A DNA stretch of 6,703 bases from Candidatus Doudnabacteria bacterium (lineage in GTDB: Bacteria; Patescibacteriota; Doudnabacteria; UBA920; O2-02-FULL-48-8), in NCBI GenBank assembly GCA_016207695.1, contig JACQPC010000099.1, positions 1 through 6,703 of the forward strand, in the 5' to 3' direction. The notes below the pieces were generated by a model, which ran no database searches, was not told the origin of the DNA, and was given only the letters and a program-made list of their open reading frames with translations. A program made the translations under genes and the position numbers. Shown here one piece after another: positions 1 through 5,498 of the stretch; position 1 is the first letter of the stretch; every line of letters begins with the position of its first letter.

Positions 1-1
1 T

Positions 2-199
2 GGCGGAGACAGAAACAAAAAAGACGCGGCAGAACCCAGCTCGCCTCTTTATCATGACACTCAAACGTGCAAGAAGTTGGGAATCAGGATGGTTTTCAAT
101 CTCGGTGAGGGCGGTAAAATCCAATCCAGTTCGGATCTGGTCCATAAAGCAGCCAGCGCTGCTCCCAGAACAGTTGCGGTAAAGATCAAAAACAGATGA
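2..199 (+). CDS. C-terminal end of an unidentified ORF entering from the left edge (partial)
   Basis: This frame is open from the first bases of the window to a TGA at 197-199, about 65 codons, with no start visible. Its stop overlaps the next gene's ATG as ATGA (196-199), the usual arrangement for translationally coupled genes in an operon. Codons favour purines, often G, in first position, which suits coding sequence. The product is hydrophilic and ends in TVAVKIKNR; I recognise no domain. The identity and even the strand are uncertain. The minus strand also has open frames here, one with a hydrophobic stretch and one from a minus ATG at 143-145 running off the left edge. I prefer the plus frame because of the ATGA junction and because the downstream protein's start at 196 is well supported. 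Confidence 0.3.
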   Translation, partial: GGDRNKKDAAEPSSPLYHDTQTCKKLGIRMVFNLGEGGKIQSSSDLVHKAASAAPRTVAVKIKNR

Positions 200-495
200 G
201 CGAAACGTGGAAATTTTATACAACGGCTCAAGAATGCTGGGATGACATGCTTACGGATATTATGCAAGCGCGTTTTTCTGTTGACTTGGAGCAATACATT
301 TTTGGCCTGGATGAAATTGGCCTTAAGTTTATTGAAGCCGCGATTGAAAAAGCCAAGCAGGGAATCAGGGTCAGACTGTTGTTGGATGCCTCTGGCAGCG
401 CTATTTTTGCCAATTCTGATCTTGGTCCGGAGTTGATAAAAAAAAGGCGTTGCTGTGATTTTTTACAACCGGATCAGTCCCTGGCGGCTTTATAA
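196..495 (+). CDS. Phospholipase D/cardiolipin synthase-like protein, N-terminal part (frameshifted)
   Basis: This is the N-terminal portion of a two-HKD phospholipase D superfamily protein whose remainder lies in another frame (455-1273). Residues 4-40 (YTTAQECWDDML, then VDLEQYIFGLDE) match the usual opening of cardiolipin synthases, in which the substrate-handling domain begins with a strand and a helix. Residues 58-64 (RVRLLLD) form the second core strand. Family-like sequence stops at residue 83. The run A8 at 438-445 shifts the frame, and 16 unrelated residues follow before TAA at 493-495. Reading seven A's instead gives an uninterrupted protein of about 358 aa. There is no N-terminal membrane segment, as in the soluble ClsB-type enzymes. 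The start at 196 is chosen because homology-like sequence begins almost at once and the ATG overlaps the upstream stop; no convincing Shine-Dalgarno is visible. It is either a sequencing or assembly indel, or a real lesion. Confidence 0.75.
   Translation: MSETWKFYTTAQECWDDMLTDIMQARFSVDLEQYIFGLDEIGLKFIEAAIEKAKQGIRVRLLLDASGSAIFANSDLGPELIKKRRCCDFLQPDQSLAAL
438..445 (+). other. A8 homopolymer at the frameshift point of the PLD-like gene
   Basis: Eight consecutive A's lie between ATA-type codon sequence and GGCGTT. The N-terminal PLD frame enters the run and the C-terminal frame leaves it; deleting one A joins them as ...ELIKK-GVAVIFYN.... A homopolymer indel, in the read or in the cell, is the simplest cause. 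RNA polymerase slippage on A8 could restore some full-length product. Confidence 0.75.
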
Positions 496-1273
496 TTTTA
501 CTTCATGGTTTTGGCGCGACCACCGCAAGATCACGGTGATTGATTCCCAAATTGCTTACACCGGAAGCCTGGGAATTAAGTCATACATGAGCGGCTGGCG
601 TGATACTCACGTGAGAATCACCGGGAGAGTTGTAGATCAAATACAGGACGCATTTGAGCAAATGTGGCATGCTGCAAAAATTGACAAAAAGTTTTTTAGA
701 TTCAAAAAACGGCATTATTCGGCGAACGAGTTTAATTTTCTCATCAATTCTCCTTATGAACGCAACCGATTTATAAGAAGAGCATTTATCACAGCCATTA
801 AGTCAGCCAGAGAATACATTTATCTAACCACGCCTTATTTTGTGCCAGACTTGGGATTTTTCCGCGAACTTATCAGAGCAGCGAAAAGGAACGTTGATGT
901 CCGCCTGCTTTTACCCGGCCTTTCTGACCATAAAATTTTGGATGTGGCGTCAGCTTCCTATATAGGGCTCTCACTTAGGGCTGGGATTAGGGTCTTTAAA
1001 TATCGGACTGATCGTTTTATGCACGCAAAAACCGCCATCGTTGACAACATTTGGTCAACCATCGGCAGCGTTAATCTGGATAACTTGAGTTTTCGTTACA
1101 GCTACGAGGGAAATATCGTCAGTTTCAATGCGGCATTTAATCAGGAGCTTAAAGAGCAATTTTTGGCTGATTTAGCGCAAGGCCAAGAAATTACCGCTTT
1201 CGACTGGAGCAAGCGGCCGTTATTTGATAAAATTTACGAAATGCTTACATGGCCCATTCACGATTTTTTTTAG
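455..1273 (+). CDS. Phospholipase D/cardiolipin synthase-like protein, C-terminal part with both HKD motifs
   Basis: This frame holds both catalytic motifs of the phospholipase D superfamily. Counting from the GTG at 455, the first is H23-R-K25-x4-D30 followed by G37-S38. The second is H190-A-K192-x4-D197 followed by G204-S205 and N207. In this family the two histidines come together in one active site, one forming a phosphohistidine intermediate. Cardiolipin synthases of this type join two phosphatidyl groups at the inner face of the membrane. The middle (121-132, YIYLTTPYFVPD) and 147-155 (VDVRLLLPG) are typical of the second PLD repeat. GTG 455 is only the first start codon in this frame; the natural beginning is almost surely the ATG at 196 through the A8 run. 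Alone the fragment lacks the first core strands. The end overlaps the next gene by 25 bp. Cardiolipin synthase is the best call, but other PLD-family phosphodiesterases cannot be excluded. Confidence 0.85.
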   Translation: MIFYNRISPWRLYNFTSWFWRDHRKITVIDSQIAYTGSLGIKSYMSGWRDTHVRITGRVVDQIQDAFEQMWHAAKIDKKFFRFKKRHYSANEFNFLINSPYERNRFIRRAFITAIKSAREYIYLTTPYFVPDLGFFRELIRAAKRNVDVRLLLPGLSDHKILDVASASYIGLSLRAGIRVFKYRTDRFMHAKTAIVDNIWSTIGSVNLDNLSFRYSYEGNIVSFNAAFNQELKEQFLADLAQGQEITAFDWSKRPLFDKIYEMLTWPIHDFF

Positions 1274-2376
1274 CAGGATTGCTAGTTTTGGCAGCAGCCG
1301 CAATATTTATATTCTTGGGCAAACAGGAGCAGAATATGATTGCATCCGCTGCCGAAATACACAAACAATGCGAGGCAAAGCCCCAGCCTTCGAAAATTTT
1401 CGATTGCTATGGAGACGCTTTTGAAGCAGACATGAGAGCTAATGGCGCGCGCCATACCCTGACTATATTAGATGATTTAAAGGACCTTGGCGGCTACGCT
1501 GACACCAATTGCCATCCACTTTCCCACAAGGTAGGCAACATTGCCCTGCATGTTTACGGCTCTGTCCCTAAAGCAGCTCCGGAATACTTGCCGGTCTGCT
1601 ATTCCGGCTATTACCACGGCCTTTTGGAAGAGTATTTGGGCACGGCTCCAAGTTATGAATTAGGGATTGCGGAGGTCTGCGGCAAATCAGAAGAAGTGGG
1701 ATATTTCAACTGGTTTCAATGCACGCATGGCTTGGGGCATGGGATCATGCAGTTTCGCGACAACGAGCTCCCTCAATCTTTAAAAGATTGTGATTTGGTT
1801 GATGGGGCAAACAGCGCGCGCGAAATCTGCTACGCCGGAGCTTTTATGGAAAATATCACCACGGACGAAAAAACCGGACATCCAGCCAAATACATAAAAC
1901 AAGATGACCCAATTTTCCCCTGTAATGCCGTTGAGCCGCAATATAAATCCGCCTGCTATTTCTTGGCTAGCTCTCAGATCCTTAAGATCAATGGCTGGAA
2001 CTTGCCGGAGGCCATGAAGACATGCGCGACCAAGGCCGAGGAAAGTTACCGCTGGCTGTGCTTTCAGAGCGTTGGCCGGGATATTTCTGGCTCCTCTTTG
2101 AGAAATGAGCAGACAGTGAACGAGCAGTGTCTTTTGGCGCCTGAAAATTACCGCGGCGATTGCTTTTTCGGCGCGGTCCGAGATTTTATCAATGAAAAAG
2201 GAGAGTTTGAATCAGCCATCCATCTTTGCCAAACCATACACGCCGGCTGGATTCAGAAATGCTTTGACGGCATATTTTTGGATTTGACTTTTTTAAGGAA
2301 AGGGGATAGTTTTTTGACGGAATGCGCCAAAATGCCAGAGCCTTATTTATTCCAATGCCGAGCCAAAGCCATTTAA
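1249..2376 (+). CDS. Membrane-anchored cysteine-rich repeat protein of unknown function
   Basis: I do not recognise a named family. The 375-aa product starts with a short N-terminus and one hydrophobic segment (residues 6-23), so it is probably a signal-anchored protein with its bulk outside the membrane. The rest contains 18 cysteines at 41, 53, 88, 117, 144, 158, 181, 194, 225, 236, 259, 271, 294, 305, 327, 338, 359 and 370. They form nine pairs with 10-13 residues between partners, except one with 28. In the C-terminal half the units repeat every 32-35 residues as C-x6-7-[YW]-x3-C-[YF], suggesting disulfide-stapled helical repeats. The N-terminal half also has conserved-looking histidines: C88-H-x3-H93, YYHG (121-124) and C158-T-H-G-L-G-H-G165, which could bind metal. 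ATG 1249 overlaps the PLD-like gene by 25 bp and puts the membrane segment right after the start; no Shine-Dalgarno is seen. It is probably in one operon with its neighbours. Confidence 0.85.
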   Translation: MAHSRFFLAGLLVLAAAAIFIFLGKQEQNMIASAAEIHKQCEAKPQPSKIFDCYGDAFEADMRANGARHTLTILDDLKDLGGYADTNCHPLSHKVGNIALHVYGSVPKAAPEYLPVCYSGYYHGLLEEYLGTAPSYELGIAEVCGKSEEVGYFNWFQCTHGLGHGIMQFRDNELPQSLKDCDLVDGANSAREICYAGAFMENITTDEKTGHPAKYIKQDDPIFPCNAVEPQYKSACYFLASSQILKINGWNLPEAMKTCATKAEESYRWLCFQSVGRDISGSSLRNEQTVNEQCLLAPENYRGDCFFGAVRDFINEKGEFESAIHLCQTIHAGWIQKCFDGIFLDLTFLRKGDSFLTECAKMPEPYLFQCRAKAI

Positions 2377-2930
2377 TTTATCGGTTGTTTGCGGTTTTTG
2401 GGCTTATTGTGTTTGCGATTTTGATAAGCCCAAAGGCCGTGCAAGTAGAGCCGCCTATCAAATCCGAAGCAGAGGCTGTTCAGAAGCCGCAAGCAAGTCC
2501 TGTCGGGCAAGTTTTATTTATTCCCAAGATCAATGTTTGGGTTCCGGTGAATTACATTGATTCTACTTCGGAGATTGAGATCCAGAAATCGCTGCTAAAC
2601 GGGGTGGTTCATGTATTTGGAACTCCGTTGCCCGGAGAAGTCGGCAATGCCTATCTAGTCGGCCACGCGTCTAATTATGCCTGGTCCAAAAATCCATATG
2701 ATAGCGTGTTTGCGCACTTAAATGTGCTGAAAATTGGTGACAACATTACAGTCATTGATTATTCAGGACAGACCAATTTTGAAGTTTTTTCCACATATCT
2801 TGCCGCGCCGGACAATGCTTCCAATATTTCACAAGATACCAAGGGCCGCAGGCTTCTAACCCTGCAGGCTATTTATACCGTTGGGTCAGAAGAGAAGCGG
2901 TTTACCGCAGTTGCAGAATTAGCCAAATGA
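2355..2930 (+). CDS. Sortase-fold protein lacking the catalytic cysteine
   Basis: The product has one N-terminal membrane segment (residues 8-25), a Pro-rich linker and a sortase-like domain. Visible family signatures are FIPKINVWVPV, GVVHVFGTPLPGEVGN and GHASNY, the last holding the catalytic-type His (H104), then NPYDSVFAHLNVLKIGD and LLTLQAIYTVGSEEKR. Active sortases read T-L-x-T-C near that final motif; here the Thr is Ala and the Cys is Ile (I173, codon 2871-2873), while the Arg (R182) remains. The whole protein contains no cysteine, so transpeptidation by the known thiol mechanism is impossible. It may be a binding or scaffold relative of sortases. I chose ATG 2355 (191 aa, 22-bp overlap with the cysteine-rich gene). 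An ATG at 2322 would add 11 residues and give a 55-bp overlap. Neither has a well-spaced Shine-Dalgarno. Confidence 0.8.
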   Translation: MPSQSHLIYRLFAVFGLIVFAILISPKAVQVEPPIKSEAEAVQKPQASPVGQVLFIPKINVWVPVNYIDSTSEIEIQKSLLNGVVHVFGTPLPGEVGNAYLVGHASNYAWSKNPYDSVFAHLNVLKIGDNITVIDYSGQTNFEVFSTYLAAPDNASNISQDTKGRRLLTLQAIYTVGSEEKRFTAVAELAK

Positions 2931-2939
2931 AACTATAAT
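2911..2939 (+). promoter_or_regulatory. Sigma-70-type promoter for secDF
   Basis: A perfect -10 box TATAAT (2934-2939) lies 17 bp downstream of TTGCAG (2911-2916), which keeps the TTG of the -35 consensus. The expected start of transcription, about 2946, leaves a leader of only some 13 nt before the secD ATG, without a Shine-Dalgarno. The -35 box lies inside the end of the sortase-like gene, so secDF can be expressed apart from the upstream operon. Assigned by sequence match only. Confidence 0.55.
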
Positions 2940-2958
2940 ATGCAATGTAGATAACCAA

Positions 2959-4305
2959 ATGCGAAAAGGCTTATATTTTAAATTTTTTCTTACTTTACTG
3001 CTGGCGGCCCTGGCAGTTTTTGTTGCGCTCCCTAATACTAAAATTAACTTGAAACCTGCCAAAATCGACTTTGAAAAAGCCTATGATTTAAAGCTAGGCT
3101 TGGACTTGCAGGGCGGCACCCATTTGGTGTATGAAGGCGACCTTAAGGACATCCCGTCTGAAGCGCAGGTACAGGCCATGGAGTCGGCGCGGGATGTGAT
3201 TGAAAGGCGAGTGAATGCTTTTGGCGTGGCTGAACCACTGATCCAGATTTCTGGCGCCAATAGGATTATAGTTGAGCTGCCGGGAATTAAAGATATAAAT
3301 GAAGCGATCAACTTGATCGGACAAACGCCTTTTTTGGAGTTCCGCGAGGAAAATCCGAATCCACCCGAAGTGCAGCCTGACGAGTCCGGCAACGTTAGCC
3401 TTAGCGGCGAAGAGCTTTTCTTGTCCACCGGACTGACTGGTAAGGAGTTTAAGCGGGCCAGCCTGGATTTTGACCAGCGCACAGGAGCGCCGCAAATTAC
3501 CTTGCAGTTTGACGCGGAAGGCACGAAAAAATTTGCCGATATTACCCAGAGAAACATCAACAAACGGGTGGCGATTTTTTTGGACGGCCAGATTTTATCC
3601 GCCCCGACTGTGCAGACTGCGATTACTGACGGCCGGGCGGTGATTACCGGCCAATTCAGCATTGACGAGGCCAAAGAGTTGGTGACGAGGCTAAACTCCG
3701 GCGCCTTGCCGGTGCCTATTAAACTTATCTCCCAGCAAAATGTGGGAGCAACCCTTGGCGTTGCGTCATTGCAAAAAAGCGTTAGCGCTGGCCTTATCGG
3801 TTTTGTAATAGTGGCTTTGTTTATGATTGTTTATTATCGGCTGCCAGGTTTTTTGGCAGTGTTAGCGCTTTGCATTTACACTGGATTGAGCGTAACAATA
3901 TTCAAATTGTTTGGTGTAACCTTGACTTTAGCCGGGATTGCCGGATTTATTTTATCCATTGGCATGGCCGTGGATGCCAATATCTTGATTTTTGAACGTA
4001 TGAAGGAACAATTGCGCCGCGGAAAAACCTTACAGAGAGCGGTTGAGGACGGCTTTGCCCGCGCTTGGCTTTCGATCAGAGACTCCAACGTTTCCAGCTT
4101 GATTACAACTTTTATCTTAGGTTATTTTGGCACCAGTATCATCCGGGGTTTTGCCGTGACATTAAGCATCGGGATCATCTTGTCTATGTTTACGGCTATC
4201 ACTGTCACCAGAACTTTTTTGCGGCTTTTGGTCGGCCATAACCTTTTGGTCAAGCACAGCCTTTACGGGGTGCCCAAGATGATGGAGGAGAAGCAAAATG
4301 CTTGA
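2959..4305 (+). CDS. secD: Protein translocase subunit SecD
   Basis: SecD pairs with SecF at the SecYEG channel and uses the proton gradient to pull exported proteins out on the far side of the membrane. The 448-aa protein has a first membrane helix (about 6-24) and the D1 signature LDLQGGT (48-54). RVNAFGVAEP (84-93) and RIIVELPG (102-109) follow in the first periplasmic domain, with a short P1 head region (about 125-260). Five more membrane helices begin near 274. The transmembrane motif GMAVDANILIFER (335-347) includes Asp339, equivalent to the conserved proton-path Asp of SecD. It is shorter than the 615-aa E. coli protein, as is normal outside proteobacteria. The ATG at 2959 lies 28 bp after the sortase-like gene and directly behind its own promoter; no Shine-Dalgarno is seen. 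Its end overlaps secF by 8 bp. Confidence 0.96.
   Translation: MRKGLYFKFFLTLLLAALAVFVALPNTKINLKPAKIDFEKAYDLKLGLDLQGGTHLVYEGDLKDIPSEAQVQAMESARDVIERRVNAFGVAEPLIQISGANRIIVELPGIKDINEAINLIGQTPFLEFREENPNPPEVQPDESGNVSLSGEELFLSTGLTGKEFKRASLDFDQRTGAPQITLQFDAEGTKKFADITQRNINKRVAIFLDGQILSAPTVQTAITDGRAVITGQFSIDEAKELVTRLNSGALPVPIKLISQQNVGATLGVASLQKSVSAGLIGFVIVALFMIVYYRLPGFLAVLALCIYTGLSVTIFKLFGVTLTLAGIAGFILSIGMAVDANILIFERMKEQLRRGKTLQRAVEDGFARAWLSIRDSNVSSLITTFILGYFGTSIIRGFAVTLSIGIILSMFTAITVTRTFLRLLVGHNLLVKHSLYGVPKMMEEKQNA
4284..4290 (+). promoter_or_regulatory. Strong Shine-Dalgarno site of secF
   Basis: GGAGGAG lies 7 bp before the secF ATG, inside the last codons of secD. It is the only clearly well-spaced Shine-Dalgarno I found at a gene start here. 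It supports the 4298 start and separate ribosome loading or re-initiation on secF. Confidence 0.75.
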
Positions 4306-5194
4306 CGTTATCAAAAACTATAAGTTTTGGTTCATCCTCTCTGGCATAATTTTGCTGGCCGGCATTGTTTCGCTTATCGCGTTTGGACTTAATGCTGGAA
4401 TAGATTTCACAGGCGGGACCTTAAGTCAGGTGAGATTTGAAAAAGAGCTGCCTCAAGCCCCGGCTGTCAAAAGCGAACTTAATAGCGCGGGATTTGAGGT
4501 AACGCTGCAGTCGGCCGCTGACAAGTCCATGATTATCCGCACTCCTCCACAGGAAGCCGAGCAGCATGATAAGCTGCTTTCGGTGCTTAATGAAAAGTTT
4601 GGATCAGTCACTGAAGAACAGTTTACTTCGATTGGCCCGGTGATAGGGAAAGAGCTGCGGCAGAACGCAGCGTGGCAGCTGCTTTTGGTGTCTTTGGGAA
4701 TTGTTTTGTATATCGCCTATGTTTTTCGGAGAGTCTCCAAGCCGGTTTCATCCTGGAAGTTTGGCATATCGGCAATCATAGCGCTTCTTCACGATCTGTT
4801 GATAGTTGTCGGGGTTTTTTCCATTCTCGGTTATTTTCTCAATGTTCAGGTGGACAGCTTGTTCATAACCGCGCTTTTGACTGTGCTTGGATTTTCCGTG
4901 CATGACACCATTGTTGTGTTTGACCGCATCCGCGAGAATTTGCGCACCATGAGCGGCTATGATCTGGGCCAGATTATCAATGACAGCGTCAATCAAACCT
5001 TAATCAGATCGATTAACACTTCTCTTACCGTATTGTTCGTACTTTTGGCTTTACTGCTCTTTGGCGGGGAGACAATCAAATATTTTGTGCTGGCGCTTTT
5101 AATCGGGATTGTTGCAGGCACTTATTCTTCCATCTTCATCGCCTCGCCGCTTTTATACGTTTGGCACCGTTGGGATCTTAGAAGACGAGCATAA
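4298..5194 (+). CDS. secF: Protein translocase subunit SecF
   Basis: SecF is the partner of SecD in the proton-driven export motor. The 298-aa protein has a first membrane helix (about 10-30), the signature GIDFTGGTL (34-42) and a small periplasmic domain with SIGPVIGKELR (111-121). Five membrane helices follow (about 124-144, 156-178, 187-207, 240-258 and 262-285). The family motif before the cytoplasmic loop reads GFSVHDTIVVFDRIREN (198-214). Most SecF proteins have Asn where this one has His202, while the following Asp203 and the TIVVFDR core are intact. Length is normal for a standalone SecF. The ATG overlaps the end of secD by 8 bp and has a well-placed GGAGGAG, so secD and secF form a coupled pair. 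A hairpin terminator follows directly after the stop. Confidence 0.96.
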   Translation: MLDVIKNYKFWFILSGIILLAGIVSLIAFGLNAGIDFTGGTLSQVRFEKELPQAPAVKSELNSAGFEVTLQSAADKSMIIRTPPQEAEQHDKLLSVLNEKFGSVTEEQFTSIGPVIGKELRQNAAWQLLLVSLGIVLYIAYVFRRVSKPVSSWKFGISAIIALLHDLLIVVGVFSILGYFLNVQVDSLFITALLTVLGFSVHDTIVVFDRIRENLRTMSGYDLGQIINDSVNQTLIRSINTSLTVLFVLLALLLFGGETIKYFVLALLIGIVAGTYSSIFIASPLLYVWHRWDLRRRA

Positions 5195-5195
5195 G

Positions 5196-5222
5196 AAAAA
5201 ATCGCCCTTAGGGCGATTTTTT
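5196..5222. terminator. Bidirectional intrinsic terminator between convergent genes
   Basis: A 12-bp perfect inverted repeat, AAAAAATCGCCC (5196-5207) and GGGCGATTTTTT (5211-5222), surrounds a 3-nt loop TTA. The GC-rich core is flanked by A6 and T6, so either strand yields a stem followed by U's. It ends secF one base after the stop codon on the plus strand. On the minus strand the loop itself is the TAA stop of the 71-aa gene, whose last four codons lie in the stem. Confidence 0.9.
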
Positions 5223-5423
5223 CTTGCGATACTCGGTGACTTTGCGGCGAGTAAAGGCTTTTATGTCCTCAATAGTTTTTATCTGTGATAAATCTTCAAC
5301 CTCGGGGTTGTCGATAATTTCATCCAGTTTTGGTCCTGGTTTTTTGGGCAGGTCTGGTTCAGAAGACGGATCTTGAGATGGTTCTCGTTCGCCGAATGGC
5401 AGTCTTGGGCCTTTATTTCTCAT
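5208..5423 (-). CDS. Small hydrophilic protein of unknown function
   Basis: I do not recognise this 71-aa product. The N-terminal half (1-35) is rich in Pro, Glu, Asp and Lys and probably disordered. Residues 32-68 (LDEIIDNPEVEDL, then KTIEDIKAFTRRKVTEYRKK) look like one or two charged helices with a basic end. There is no membrane segment, signal peptide or cysteine. Several things argue that the gene is real despite its size. It has a near-consensus promoter with 17-bp spacing, its ATG falls at the predicted transcription start, its stop sits in the loop of a strong terminator, and codon use looks ordinary. It is convergent with secF and divergent from the sigma4-HARE gene, with which it shares a promoter region. 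A role linked to that regulator is possible but only inferred. Confidence 0.75.
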   Translation of the reverse strand: MRNKGPRLPFGEREPSQDPSSEPDLPKKPGPKLDEIIDNPEVEDLSQIKTIEDIKAFTRRKVTEYRKKKSP

Positions 5424-5429
5424 GGTTTA

Positions 5430-5458
5430 ATTATACCAGAGAGTTTTTTTCTTGACAA
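5430..5458 (-). promoter_or_regulatory. Minus-strand promoter of the 71-aa gene, predicted leaderless
   Basis: Read on the minus strand, TTGTCA (plus 5453-5458) is followed by a 17-bp spacer and a perfect TATAAT (plus 5430-5435). Six bases separate the -10 from the ATG at 5423, so transcription should begin at or next to the A of the start codon. The -35 overlaps that of the divergent promoter by 5 of 6 bp. Confidence 0.8.
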
Positions 5459-5480
5459 ACTTTTAATTTTATGCTATACT
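5452..5480 (+). promoter_or_regulatory. Plus-strand promoter of the sigma4-HARE gene
   Basis: A perfect -35 TTGACA (5452-5457), a 17-bp spacer, an extended -10 TGC (5472-5474) and TATACT (5475-5480, 5 of 6) make this the strongest promoter in the window. Transcription should start near 5487, giving a leader of about 12 nt with no Shine-Dalgarno before the ATG at 5499. This placement decides the gene's start, since any earlier ATG in frame lies upstream of the promoter. Confidence 0.85.
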
Positions 5481-5498
5481 ATATTATATTTCAAAACA

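Noticed and set aside
61..294. Minus-strand 77-aa frame with a hydrophobic stretch
   Set aside because: It lies about 100 bp deep under the well-supported PLD-like start, has no promoter or Shine-Dalgarno, and hydrophobic antisense of hydrophilic coding sequence is common.
3081..3674. Long minus-strand frame inside secD
   Set aside because: It is fully antisense to unmistakable SecD motifs and its product resembles no folded protein; a shadow of codon bias.
5373..5498. Upstream extension of the sigma4-HARE reading frame (42 extra codons)
   Set aside because: It overlaps the minus-strand gene and lies upstream of or within the promoter at 5452-5480, so it would not be in the transcript.
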